Below, one piece after another: positions 39,716-47,336 of a stretch of DNA of 47,336 nt. The stretch comes from a virus: IMG/VR virus record IMGVR_UViG_3300035701_000060, positions 1-47,336 of that record, one strand, 5' to 3'. Each line of letters starts with the position of its first letter. The stretch's first letter is position 1. The notes beneath the pieces were generated by a model. It was not told the origin of the DNA, searched no databases, and saw nothing but the letters and a program-made list of their open reading frames with translations. The position numbers and the translations under genes are program-made.

Positions 39716-42550
39716 ATGAGTCGTGTAAATCAAAGGCAATTAGACGATATGGAATACTCTACAGTAGCCGCCCTCAAGGCGGTTACTACTGTTAGAGAGG
39801 GTATTATAAGTTTTTGTTTAGAAAATAATACTAATTATAGATATATTGCTGCAGGAAGTGCTTATACCGCAAATGATACCTCTGTACTTATAACAGGTAA
39901 TGGTGGAAACACTCGCTGGGTAGGCATAGCTGGTAAATATATTTATTTTGACCCCGCATCAAGTGGTATGACTGATACAAATATTAATGCAGCTATCATA
40001 TCAACTTTTACAAATGCCAATGACGGCAAAAGTGCTATCCGCACTGCTATTGGCACAACTGAAGTACCTGCGGAGGCAACATTTACAGATGAAGCTGGAT
40101 ATATAACAGCAGATAAGGCAACATCACAAGCTAATATTATTACAAAAGGTGGTACATCGGCAGGGGGAAGAACACTTGCACAGGTGGCAGCGGATGTATT
40201 AACTATTCCTGCGGGTGGTGAACTTAATAATATTATGGAAATGACCGCAACAGCCCAGGGAAACATTGCAAATAATGATGTTTTATATGGTACAAGATAT
40301 AGTAGATCAAATCAACAATATCTCTCATATGGTTATGGTGGTATTTATAGAGTATCACATTGTATTTTTAATGGCGACTTATGGATGGCAACACCTAATA
40401 TGGTATCAGCTCCTAGTTCTAATAACAGTGTTTTATTATATATATGGAATACAGCTTATGAAAGATGGGATGCTCAAGTAGCTCCTGCAAATACTAAACC
40501 TTTATACGATGCAGAATTAAAAGTATTTAATGGGGAATTATATTTAGCGGTAGGATCTGATACATCAACTTATATATTTACTTATAAATACGATAGTGCT
40601 AATAAAGTTTGGAATGCTTTAGCAACTCCGACCACAGCGCCAGCAAATACTGTGAATTGTTGTTCTATGGAAGTATTTAATAATGAATTATATTTAGCAT
40701 TAGGTACAAGTACAAGTGCTCAATATTCGTTTTTATATAAACTGAATACTATAGATAATACATGGACAAAGTTAAATAATTTAGCTACACCACCAACAGG
40801 AAATGTTACGGATATAAAACTATATGTCGATTCTAATATTTTATATCTAGCTATAAGTCATGCAGTAAGTCCGTATGTCAGCACTTATACTTGGAACACT
40901 GGTACATTGGTTTTTGATAAAATTGTTAATCCAGTAACCTTACCAACAGGTGATGGTCAAGGTTGCGATTTATGCACATATAATAGTGTGCTATATTTAG
41001 CAGTATTTCATTTTACATCTCCTTATATAACTACCTATACATTAAGTGGTGGAGTTTGGGTTAAAATTGCTAATCCTGCTACTCTTCCACCAGGATCATC
41101 TTTTAGAGGTAGTTTATGCGTATATAATTCTGAATTATATATGGCAGTAGGGCATGCATCCTCTGCTCCATATTTAAAAACTTATAAACTTAATAATGGA
41201 ACAGGATTCTGGGATGTACTTACAGCACCCACCTATTTTCTAAACGCACAGCATTATGTTTGTGATTTAATGGTTGGGGGAACCAAACTATTATTGGTTG
41301 GAGGTAGTAACACTGGTTCTCCTGCAAGTGGCTATTCAACAGGTAGTTATGTATCAGTATCATGGTATAATACAGGAACGTCAACTTGGGATTTAGGAAT
41401 ATTACCAAATGGCGTAATGCTAGATAGTCAGGATTATGAGAAATTTGATACTGCTCTTCATGATTCTAAATATTATTTTGCAGCTACTTCACAATACGGG
41501 AAGAAAGTAACAGTGTTTGATTATAATTCAGTTGCAGGAACATTTATGCCAATCAAAATATTTTATGATGCAACTTGGAATAAATTAGGTGTAGCATTAC
41601 GAAGTTTTAATGGTTATTTATATTTAGCATATCCTATTAGTGCATCGCCCTATTTAGCAACTTATAGATATGATAGTAGTGCTGGAACATGGACTCAATT
41701 AGCAAATCCCGTTACGTTACCAACAGGTACACCAGGAAATGTTAAATTAGAGTTATTTGATGGTAAACTATTTTTAATGGTAGCACACGCAACAACACCT
41801 TATTTCACTTCATACTATTTGAATACAGCAGATGATACTTGGGTAAAAATTGCAAATCCGTCAAGTTTAGTTAATAGTCAAGGGCATAGATTAGACACAG
41901 TAGTTTTTAATAATCAACTTTGGGTAATTTTGAATTATGATGCTGGAACTTATACGAAAATGTATAGAATGAATGCAGGAACTACAATATGGGATGCAGT
42001 TGCTAATATTCCGTCTATGGGAAATCTTGGTGGAATTAGTCTAAAAGTATATAACAATGAATTGTATTTTGCTCATTCTTACTCATCAGCTTCACCATAT
42101 TCATATGTAAAAAAATATCCCGGAAGTGATACTGCTTGGATTGATATTCCTGCGGGCAACGTTGCTAATGATGGATTTGGATATTCTGGAACTAGTTTAT
42201 ATTTAGTGGTTTTTCAAAATCAATTACTTTTAGTCCAAATATACTCAGGAACAACTGTTATTTCTATATTGCGTGGAACTAAATTTATAGCAACAGTTAT
42301 AAATATAAGTTCTTTAGCTAATATGAGCAGCACTTATGGAGTAGCTTTATTTGGTGGCATTATTGACAATAAGTTTTTTCTTATAGGATATAACACTAAT
42401 ATTATTTATTTACATGATTTAAAGGTTATGTCTAGCATTGATTATACTAACACTGCCTACACAACGTTTTATAGAAAATCATGTACAGCTTATGCTAAAG
42501 CAGTTGCGACAGTAGGACAAACATTAACTATCAAAATAGGAAGGGAGTGA
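39716..42550 (+). CDS. Kelch-like beta-propeller tail fibre (receptor-binding protein)
   Basis: 944 aa. The N-terminal about 180 residues are fibre-like (YSTVAALKAVTTVREGIISF). From about 200 to 900 there are repeated units of roughly 50-60 residues with FNGELYLAVG, TYKYDSANKVW, NPVTLPTG and like elements, as in Kelch or galactose-oxidase propellers; I count ten or more units, so probably more than one propeller. It likely recognises the host surface. It carries three of the six GATC sites of the whole genome, consistent with a recent origin. AAAGGAG precedes ATG 39716. Confidence 0.8.
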   Translation: MSRVNQRQLDDMEYSTVAALKAVTTVREGIISFCLENNTNYRYIAAGSAYTANDTSVLITGNGGNTRWVGIAGKYIYFDPASSGMTDTNINAAIISTFTNANDGKSAIRTAIGTTEVPAEATFTDEAGYITADKATSQANIITKGGTSAGGRTLAQVAADVLTIPAGGELNNIMEMTATAQGNIANNDVLYGTRYSRSNQQYLSYGYGGIYRVSHCIFNGDLWMATPNMVSAPSSNNSVLLYIWNTAYERWDAQVAPANTKPLYDAELKVFNGELYLAVGSDTSTYIFTYKYDSANKVWNALATPTTAPANTVNCCSMEVFNNELYLALGTSTSAQYSFLYKLNTIDNTWTKLNNLATPPTGNVTDIKLYVDSNILYLAISHAVSPYVSTYTWNTGTLVFDKIVNPVTLPTGDGQGCDLCTYNSVLYLAVFHFTSPYITTYTLSGGVWVKIANPATLPPGSSFRGSLCVYNSELYMAVGHASSAPYLKTYKLNNGTGFWDVLTAPTYFLNAQHYVCDLMVGGTKLLLVGGSNTGSPASGYSTGSYVSVSWYNTGTSTWDLGILPNGVMLDSQDYEKFDTALHDSKYYFAATSQYGKKVTVFDYNSVAGTFMPIKIFYDATWNKLGVALRSFNGYLYLAYPISASPYLATYRYDSSAGTWTQLANPVTLPTGTPGNVKLELFDGKLFLMVAHATTPYFTSYYLNTADDTWVKIANPSSLVNSQGHRLDTVVFNNQLWVILNYDAGTYTKMYRMNAGTTIWDAVANIPSMGNLGGISLKVYNNELYFAHSYSSASPYSYVKKYPGSDTAWIDIPAGNVANDGFGYSGTSLYLVVFQNQLLLVQIYSGTTVISILRGTKFIATVINISSLANMSSTYGVALFGGIIDNKFFLIGYNTNIIYLHDLKVMSSIDYTNTAYTTFYRKSCTAYAKAVATVGQTLTIKIGRE

Positions 42551-42554
42551 TAAT

Positions 42555-42794
42555 GTGAATTTTTATATACAATTAAATTTTGAAAATTATATAACAGATT
42601 GTATAACTTATCCTGTAGAAAATTATATACCAGTAATGTTAGAAATTCCATTACCTGATAAGTTTATTGCGGGATGTTATAAATGGCTAGGCGATCATTA
42701 TGAAATAGATCAAGAAAAATATAATCAACTATCACAAGAAAGCACGGCTGATGGAGTTACAGAAATAATTGAGGATAAAAGCGCGGCTGAATAG
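42555..42794 (+). CDS. Small protein after the propeller fibre
   Basis: 79 aa. NFYIQLNFENYITDCITYPV, a CYKWLGDHYEIDQEKYNQL segment and an acidic end. The place suggests a fibre chaperone or accessory that moved with the fibre gene; two GATC sites lie in it. GTG 42555 follows GGGAGTG. Confidence 0.6.
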   Translation: MNFYIQLNFENYITDCITYPVENYIPVMLEIPLPDKFIAGCYKWLGDHYEIDQEKYNQLSQESTADGVTEIIEDKSAAE

Positions 42795-42806
42795 GTCGTG
42801 CTTTTT
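42775..42806 (+). terminator. Terminator at fibre-lysis boundary
   Basis: AAAAGCGCG and CGTGCTTTTT form a 9-bp stem with one G-U pair around GCTGAATAGGT, followed by T. It covers the stop codon of the small fibre gene, so it could attenuate entry into the lysis genes. Confidence 0.55.
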
Positions 42807-42827
42807 GCATGGAGAGGAGAGATAAAT

Positions 42828-43214
42828 TTGGAAAATCAAATTTTAGAGGAAAAAGTTGAGGAACTCAAAAAGCAATACGAAGTACTTAGACAAAAAATTG
42901 AAAAAATTGAACAAACTTTGGCACAGTATAATGAAAGAATGAGGGATATCAAAGGTGATATAGAAGAGATGAAAATTATGAGTCAAAGATTCTTTACTTT
43001 ATTATCTGACTTAGATAAAAAACTAGCTGTCACAGATAAACTTGTGGAAATGGAGGTGACTAGAGACAAGCCTTGGTATTTAGTAGTAAAAGATTTTTTA
43101 AAAGATAAAGATTTGAGTAGAAATTTATTAGTAATTGCTTTAATTGTTATTGCTTTTTATAGCATTGTAAAAGAGCCTATAACCATAGCTTTACAACATT
43201 GGATTAACAAATAG
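42828..43214 (+). CDS. XhlA-like lysis protein
   Basis: 128 aa. A long coiled coil (residues 5-80, heptads such as LEEKVEELKKQYEVLRQKI) is followed by a membrane segment near the C-terminus (NLLVIALIVIAFYSIV). The layout is that of XhlA, which works with a holin and amidase in PBSX-like lysis. TTG 42828 has AGGAG six bases upstream; a GTG at 42798 lies in the terminator hairpin. Confidence 0.72.
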   Translation: MENQILEEKVEELKKQYEVLRQKIEKIEQTLAQYNERMRDIKGDIEEMKIMSQRFFTLLSDLDKKLAVTDKLVEMEVTRDKPWYLVVKDFLKDKDLSRNLLVIALIVIAFYSIVKEPITIALQHWINK

Positions 43215-43226
43215 AGGATAAATCAT

Positions 43227-43598
43227 ATGACAATTTATATTATAGAAGATAATTATCATGCGAGAGAAAATTATATCACTTGGTTAGAACAAAACACTAG
43301 CCTAAAAGTAATTGGCTCTTCAGATAGTGGTACTATTGCTTTAAAAGAAATCCTCATTTTAAGACCACATATTTTATTAACAGATATAAATATTAATGGC
43401 CCTTTACAAGGAGAAGAATTAATTCAACAAATTAAATTAATACAGCCCGAACTTATAATAATTATCATATCAGTATTTGAACCCTATTTTAAAGCTTTGG
43501 GAGATTATTTTATTGATAAGCCCCTTAGATTTGAAATTTTAAAAACCCTTATTGAAAAAATTGAGAGGAGGTTTTATCATGACAGAAATTTTAAATAA
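43227..43598 (+). CDS. Stand-alone response regulator receiver domain
   Basis: 123 aa, a complete CheY-like fold with no output domain. E7 and D8 (IIEDN) form the acidic pocket, D53 (LLTD) is the phosphoacceptor, S82 (IISV) the switch position and K98 (DKPL) the conserved Lys. It would accept phosphate from a host histidine kinase, or work without phosphate. It lies between XhlA-like and holin-like genes; it overlaps the holin start by 20 bp. Such a gene in a lysis cassette is unusual. Confidence 0.88.
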   Translation: MTIYIIEDNYHARENYITWLEQNTSLKVIGSSDSGTIALKEILILRPHILLTDININGPLQGEELIQQIKLIQPELIIIIISVFEPYFKALGDYFIDKPLRFEILKTLIEKIERRFYHDRNFK

Positions 43599-43779
43599 AT
43601 TGCCGGTGAGAAAAGTAGTAACTTTATTTTTTGTACTTATTTATGGTATACTATGCGTTCTTTCTTTTATACAAGGCAAACCTATTCCAACTGATATGAC
43701 TGCTGCATTTACTATGGTAGTTGGGTATTACTTTGGAAAATCAACAGCATTAGATATACCTACGAAAGCAGGTGAATAA
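43579..43779 (+). CDS. Holin-like protein
   Basis: 66 aa with two membrane segments, VVTLFFVLIYGILCVLSFI and MTAAFTMVVGYYFGKST, linked by QGKPIPTD. Similar small proteins serve as holins or holin-like partners next to an amidase. GAGGAGG precedes ATG 43579. Confidence 0.75.
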   Translation: MTEILNKLPVRKVVTLFFVLIYGILCVLSFIQGKPIPTDMTAAFTMVVGYYFGKSTALDIPTKAGE

Positions 43780-43780
43780 A

Positions 43781-44479
43781 ATGAAAATATTTATAGACTG
43801 TGGCCATAATTATTCGGGAGCTGATACTGGAGCCCCTGGACTTGGTACACCAGAACAAATAGTAACTTGGGGCATAGGTTCTTTATTAGCTACTAAACTT
43901 CAGGCATTGGGAATTGATACTATGCTAAGTAGGCAAAAAGTTACAGATAATTTAGGGACTACTTTAGGTCAAAGCTTAAATAAACGTTGTGATATGGCAA
44001 AAGACTTTGAAGCGGATTTATTTATATCTATACATTGTAATTCTTCTCCTAATGCTACAGCAAAAGGCACTGAAGTCTATGTGTATAGGGGCAAAGATGC
44101 TTTAAAGCCTTTAGCACAAGCTATTCATGATGCTATTGTGAATAAACTTCAAACTATACCTAGAGGAGTAAAAGAGGCAGGATTTCAAGTCTTAGCTGAT
44201 ACTAAAATGCCAGCATTACTTATAGAAACTGCTTTTATTTCAAACAAAGATGATAATGCTAAATTGGTGACTAGACAAAATGATTTTGTACAAGCTATAA
44301 GTGATGCATTGAGTATAGTAGGAGTAAAAGTACAGCCTCAAATAACTACAAAAGGCCAAGAATTTATAAAACTTTTAGATAGTTTAAAAGTTTCAATAGA
44401 CAAAGCCTATTGGACAAAAGTAATTGATGAACAAAAAATTCCAGTAGATGCTTTAGTTCAAAAAATATTAAATAGATAA
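43781..44479 (+). CDS. N-acetylmuramoyl-L-alanine amidase (endolysin, Amidase_3)
   Basis: 232 aa. Zinc and catalytic residues are present: DCGH (His), E27 in TPEQ, SIHCNSSP (His) and LIETAFISN (catalytic Glu). The C-terminal 60 residues, with SLKVSIDKAYWTKVIDEQKI, could be a wall-binding or linker part. It cuts peptidoglycan stem peptides for release. ATG 43781 follows AGGTGA. Confidence 0.93.
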   Translation: MKIFIDCGHNYSGADTGAPGLGTPEQIVTWGIGSLLATKLQALGIDTMLSRQKVTDNLGTTLGQSLNKRCDMAKDFEADLFISIHCNSSPNATAKGTEVYVYRGKDALKPLAQAIHDAIVNKLQTIPRGVKEAGFQVLADTKMPALLIETAFISNKDDNAKLVTRQNDFVQAISDALSIVGVKVQPQITTKGQEFIKLLDSLKVSIDKAYWTKVIDEQKIPVDALVQKILNR

Positions 44480-44486
44480 TGAAAAT

Positions 44487-44523
44487 GAGCTGACTAGTAT
44501 TTATATTAGTCAGCTCTTTATAT
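44487..44523. terminator. Bidirectional terminator between convergent arms
   Basis: GAGCTGACTA (44487-44496) pairs perfectly with TAGTCAGCTC (44507-44516), flanked by AAAAT and TTTATAT. It lies between the endolysin (plus) and the 44529 gene (minus), so it can end both transcription arms. Confidence 0.88.
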
Positions 44524-44528
44524 TAATT

Positions 44529-44855
44529 TTATTTATAATTTTTTCTAATTTCAGCTAATTCTTTACTTCCGTTTTTCCATTCCCATCTTCCGTCTTGCCT
44601 TTCAGAATTATGGCGTAACCATCTTCTAAATTTTTTAGGGCTTGCTTTAAGTTCTTTGCATAAATCTTTTAATGTAATTGTTAGGGATGTTTGTAAGGAT
44701 TTTTCGGCCTTGATACTTAGTAATTCTTTACTAGGTGCTTTTTTAATGTGTTCAATTTCATTTACTATATTATCTAATTCTCTTTCCATGTCTAACATTT
44801 CTAAATTAATTCCTAATTGTTGCTCTGTTTCTCTACTGATAGCTAATTTAGCCAT
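44529..44855 (-). CDS. Putative small DNA-binding protein
   Basis: 108 aa. The N-terminal half is a coiled coil (LEMLDMERELDNIVNEIEHI); the C-terminal half, LKDLCKELKASPKKFRRWLR with DGRWEWKNGSKELAEI, reads as an HTH-like DNA-binding unit common in small phage proteins. It is alone behind its own promoter at 44890-44918 and ends at the shared terminator, so it may act as a regulator. Confidence 0.65.
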   Translation of the reverse strand: MAKLAISRETEQQLGINLEMLDMERELDNIVNEIEHIKKAPSKELLSIKAEKSLQTSLTITLKDLCKELKASPKKFRRWLRHNSERQDGRWEWKNGSKELAEIRKNYK

Positions 44856-44889
44856 TTTATTACCCCCTTCTGATTTATTTTACATTTCT

Positions 44890-44940
44890 ATTTTATACTA
44901 TTTCTCAACATTTGTAAAGGATAATTTTAAAAGTTTTTAA
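44890..44940 (-). promoter_or_regulatory. Promoter (minus) for 44529-44855
   Basis: Minus strand: TTTACA (44913-44918), 17 bases, TAAAAT (44890-44895), with AAAATTATCC directly upstream. It is a weaker member of the promoter set. Confidence 0.65.
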
Positions 44941-44945
44941 AATTC

Positions 44946-46352
44946 TTATTCGAGTATTGAAGTTAAATGACTTAAAACCATACTAGATACTTCAACTTTT
45001 TTAATAATATTTTTAAAGATTTTTAAATCATGAGTCTTATCAGCCAATATATGTATATAAGTCACTGGTTTAGTTTGACCTATTCTGTGTATTCTTGCTT
45101 TAGCTTGTTCGTAGTCTATGAGTGAGAATAGAGAATAAAATATAGCAGTATCGGCAGCGGTGAGAGTTATACCTATTCCTCCTGTTTGTATTTGTGAAAT
45201 AAATATTCTATAATTATTATCCGTTTGAAATTGTTTAATTTGTTGACCTCTATTTTTAGTTTTACCAGTTAACACAGAATGGGCAATATTAAGTTCTTTT
45301 AATTTTTTTGATATAGCTTTCACCTCGGGTATAAAACGGGCAAATATGACTAGTTTATGTTCCTTATAGAGTTCTTCTATAGTTTCAAATAGGGTTTTAA
45401 GTTTACTATTACTTACTTTTACTGTTATTCCATCATCTGTTTTTATAAATCCACCCACAAATTGTTGAAGGCGTAATATTTTAACTATGGCTAATGCTGC
45501 GGTAATTGAGTGAGATTTTAATTCTAATAAAGCTTCATCTTTTAACTCTTTGTAGCGTTTAAAAGCTCTGGCCTCTAAAAAACTATATATATTTTGGGTG
45601 CGTTCTACAGGTAAGTCTAAAGCTTCTTTTTTAGTTATTCTATAAACATAAGTATCAATTTTATTATAAAATTCTTCAGCTATTTCGGGGTCATAATATT
45701 TATCTCCCTCAATTACTTTATAACCTAACACTTTTGGATAACCTAGAATATTAGTTATTACCATATATCTATTTTTAAATTCCTTTAATTTCATACCCAT
45801 TATTTTTTCATCTAAAAATTGCATTTGAGAATATATATCAACAGGCCCCTTAGAAATAGGGGTTCCCGTAAGTATCATTTTAAACGAGGATTCCTTGCCT
45901 ATTTTTATTAAGCTTTTAGTTACTTTAGCCGAGGGATTTTTAATTTTCTGAGATTCATCGCAAACTATCATATGTGGATTCCACTTTGTAAGTTCTTTAA
46001 CCATAAGTCTTATAGCATCATAGTTTATAATTATAATTTGTAATTTATTAGATTTTAAAGTTTTTAATATTTCGACTCTTTTAGGTATTTTCATATCTAA
46101 AAGATTATAAATTTCATATTCAAAATTAGCATGTTCTTCGAATTGTCTTTCCCACTCACTAGCCACAGATAATGGGGCGGCTATTAATACTTTTGTTATT
46201 TTGCCTTGTTCAAACCTCTTTCCTATTGTGGCAATTGTTACTAATGTCTTTCCAGTTCCTTGCTCCATAAATAAGCCGATTTTAGGGTTTTTTAATGCTT
46301 TTAGTATTGCCTTTTTTTGATAGTCGTAAGGCTTTAATTTTAAAACACTCAT
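44946..46352 (-). CDS. SNF2-family DEAD/DEAH-type helicase
   Basis: 468 aa. Motifs in order: QGTGKT (I), LIAAPLSV (Ia), VCDESQKIKN (II, DESQ), LTGTPISK (III), SQIQTGGIGITLTAAD (V) and QAKARIHRIGQTKPV (VI, with RxxRxGQ). These are SNF2/Swi2-type DNA translocase features and the protein is the minimal two-lobe form. It may help recombination or remove proteins from DNA. ATG 46352 follows GGAGG and lies in the end of the VRR-NUC gene. Confidence 0.92.
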   Translation of the reverse strand: MSVLKLKPYDYQKKAILKALKNPKIGLFMEQGTGKTLVTIATIGKRFEQGKITKVLIAAPLSVASEWERQFEEHANFEYEIYNLLDMKIPKRVEILKTLKSNKLQIIIINYDAIRLMVKELTKWNPHMIVCDESQKIKNPSAKVTKSLIKIGKESSFKMILTGTPISKGPVDIYSQMQFLDEKIMGMKLKEFKNRYMVITNILGYPKVLGYKVIEGDKYYDPEIAEEFYNKIDTYVYRITKKEALDLPVERTQNIYSFLEARAFKRYKELKDEALLELKSHSITAALAIVKILRLQQFVGGFIKTDDGITVKVSNSKLKTLFETIEELYKEHKLVIFARFIPEVKAISKKLKELNIAHSVLTGKTKNRGQQIKQFQTDNNYRIFISQIQTGGIGITLTAADTAIFYSLFSLIDYEQAKARIHRIGQTKPVTYIHILADKTHDLKIFKNIIKKVEVSSMVLSHLTSILE

Positions 46353-46650
46353 TATAACCTCCTTGGTCTATTCTGTCTATAATATCTAAGGCTTGTTTTA
46401 CTGAAGTAATCATGTGACCTATTCCACCTGATGTAATAATGTCTTTTAAAAATTTATTTTGTAAAGCACTTAATTCACCTTCTTTTCCAGGTAATTTGAC
46501 TTCTAAAGCAATAAATATACCTTTATAGCATCCAACTATGTCAGAAATGCCAGCCTCTTGATATGGACCGCCATGAATTTTTAACCATTTACATTTTGTT
46601 TTAGCTTTTAAAACTTGCATAATTTTATACACTAAATTTGATTCTAACAT
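46282..46650 (-). CDS. VRR-NUC family nuclease
   Basis: 122 aa. KIHGGPYQEAGISDIVG (D of the nuclease), ALEVKLPG (E-x-K) and LQNKFLKDIITSGG fit the VRR-NUC Holliday-junction-type fold that often stands next to an SNF2 helicase in phages. The 71-bp overlap with the helicase gene makes the C-terminal tail (YNECFKIKALRLSK) suspect as sequence, but the frame is intact. ATG 46650 follows AAGGAG. Confidence 0.85.
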   Translation of the reverse strand: MLESNLVYKIMQVLKAKTKCKWLKIHGGPYQEAGISDIVGCYKGIFIALEVKLPGKEGELSALQNKFLKDIITSGGIGHMITSVKQALDIIDRIDQGGYNECFKIKALRLSKKGNTKSIKKP

Positions 46651-46678
46651 ATCATCACTACTCCTTAAAATAGAAATA

Positions 46679-46697
46679 AGGGCCCGAAGGCCCCCAT
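46679..46697 (-). terminator. TTCG-loop hairpin after DUF669-like gene
   Basis: Minus strand GGGGGCC-TTCG-GGCCC followed by TTATTTCTATTTT. A very stable UUCG hairpin, likely an attenuating terminator between the ssDNA-binding gene and the nuclease-helicase pair; it would raise the level of the upstream genes. Confidence 0.6.
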
Positions 46698-46699
46698 TA

Positions 46700-47335
46700 T
46701 TATATATCCTCTTCGTCTTCATCCTCTTCTTCATTCCCAGCAGCATCTGATTTTTCAAGTCTTTTGATAAGTCTTTTCTTAGTATCTTTCTTTTTTGATT
46801 TAAGTCCTCTTTTTTTACATTCTGCTTTTAATTCATCATCTGTCATGGATTCATAATCCATTGTTTCATCTTCGTCCTCTTCTTCCTCAACATCTTCGTC
46901 CTCTTCTTCGTCCTCTTCTTCCTCAACATCTGGGGTATTACCATCATCAATTGGGAATACTTCCATAACTCTAGCTTTCTTTTTACCATCATAAGTTTCA
47001 TGTTCAACTGTAACTCCCATTTCAAGCCCTATTAATTCATCTAAATCTAAATCCATAGCTTTAGTTGGAACTGTAACTCCCAAAGCGATTAAAGTATTTT
47101 TGAGATTAAATAAAGCTTGGGGTTGTAAAGATGCAATATGGTATAACTTAGACCCTTTACTAGCTTTTGATACTATTTCCAATACAAATTGAATGTATTG
47201 TGACCCCTTTTCACTAGTTTTAAGCTCAATCTCTGATACTCTTACTGTGTAGTCTCCTTCAGGAACTAGTGGTCCTCTTGATTCTACATTTGATAAATCT
47301 ACTCTAACTACATTGCCTTTTTTAGTTTTTTTCAT
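46700..47335 (-). CDS. DUF669-like ssDNA-binding protein with acidic linker and SAP-like end
   Basis: 211 aa. Residues 1-130 (GDYTVRVSEIELKTSEKGSQ, LYHIASLQPQALFNLKNTLI, GLEMGVTVEHETYDGKK) fit the DUF669 OB-like family that pairs with Sak4-type recombinases. A long Asp/Glu stretch follows, then SMTDDELKAECKKRGLKS with a KKRLIKRLEK helix, as in SAP or HeH DNA-binding motifs, and an acidic end. On the circular map it follows the Sak4-like gene. ATG is at 47335. Confidence 0.8.
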   Translation of the reverse strand: MKKTKKGNVVRVDLSNVESRGPLVPEGDYTVRVSEIELKTSEKGSQYIQFVLEIVSKASKGSKLYHIASLQPQALFNLKNTLIALGVTVPTKAMDLDLDELIGLEMGVTVEHETYDGKKKARVMEVFPIDDGNTPDVEEEEDEEEDEDVEEEEDEDETMDYESMTDDELKAECKKRGLKSKKKDTKKRLIKRLEKSDAAGNEEEDEDEEDI

Positions 47336-47336
47336 G
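47210..47336. repeat. Terminal direct repeat, right copy (127 bp)
   Basis: Identical to 1-127, giving a unit length of 47,209 bp. It includes the start of the DUF669-like gene. Confidence 0.95.

Noticed and set aside
39765-39790. CCGCC...GGCGG inverted repeat as a terminator
   Set aside because: Inside the start of the propeller fibre gene and not followed by a T run; it codes for the VAALKAV segment.
1-47336. Prophage features (integrase, repressor, attachment site)
   Set aside because: No tyrosine or serine recombinase or CI-like repressor was seen; the only HTH proteins are small excisionase-like or unknown types, so lysogeny is not supported.

Overview
The window is the essentially complete genome of a tailed bacteriophage with a contractile tail (myovirus morphology). 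The first 127 bases are repeated exactly at the end (1-127 = 47210-47336), so the map closes into a circle of 47,209 bp. Such an exact overlap usually marks a circular or circularly permuted molecule assembled with k = 127. Low G+C, dense AGGAGG-type ribosome binding sites, frequent TTG/GTG starts, an XhlA-like lysis protein and a PBSX-type large terminase point to a host among the low-GC Firmicutes; the species cannot be read from the sequence. I see no integrase, repressor, tRNA, IS element or CRISPR array, so a virulent lifestyle is likely but not proven.

Layout. Two divergent near-identical promoters (10116-10163 minus, 10214-10265 plus) split the genome. The minus-strand arm runs from 10089 down to 1, across the circle junction, and on from 47335 to 44529. 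It encodes dCMP deaminase, a dNMP kinase, an all-alpha dUTPase/dCTPase-like enzyme, an ATP-dependent DNA ligase, two thymidylate-synthase-superfamily proteins, and a family A DNA polymerase with an N-terminal uracil-DNA-glycosylase-like domain. It continues with a recombination set: Cas4/AddB-like nuclease, Sak4-like ATPase, DUF669-like ssDNA-binding protein, VRR-NUC nuclease and SNF2 helicase. The plus-strand arm starts with an HTH protein and a primase-helicase, passes a cluster of small genes and a gene-free stretch of about 660 bp (13617-14279), and then enters the late genes. Late order is: terminase 16819-18529; portal, head and capsid 18546-25412; connector 25433-27604; sheath, tube, chaperone with a -1 frameshift, and tape measure 27604-31350; baseplate 31350-36976; fibres 36993-42794; lysis 42828-44479. 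The arms meet at a perfect 10-bp bidirectional terminator hairpin (44487-44516).

What stands out. (1) The gene-free stretch at 13620-14130 is clearly richer in G+C than the genome. It holds several long perfect stems, including a 9-bp and a 12-bp stem in pseudoknot order, and ends in a terminator-like hairpin, so it looks like a large structured RNA. It also carries 29 nt identical, in the same sense, to part of a head gene at 20339-20367. (2) Both thymidylate-synthase-superfamily proteins have Asp at the position where thymidylate synthases have Asn, as in dCMP hydroxymethylases, and they sit with deaminase, kinase and dUTPase/dCTPase genes; this suggests a modified pyrimidine. (3) GATC is nearly absent (one site) outside the tail-fibre module, which has five, suggesting restriction avoidance and recent acquisition of the receptor-binding genes. 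(4) Seven promoters share an exact 17-bp spacer and a TTTACA -35; four of them, including the two divergent ones, also share a GGAGAATTTT-like upstream box. (5) The lysis cassette contains a stand-alone response-regulator receiver domain, and the baseplate operon contains a secreted DUF4352-like protein.
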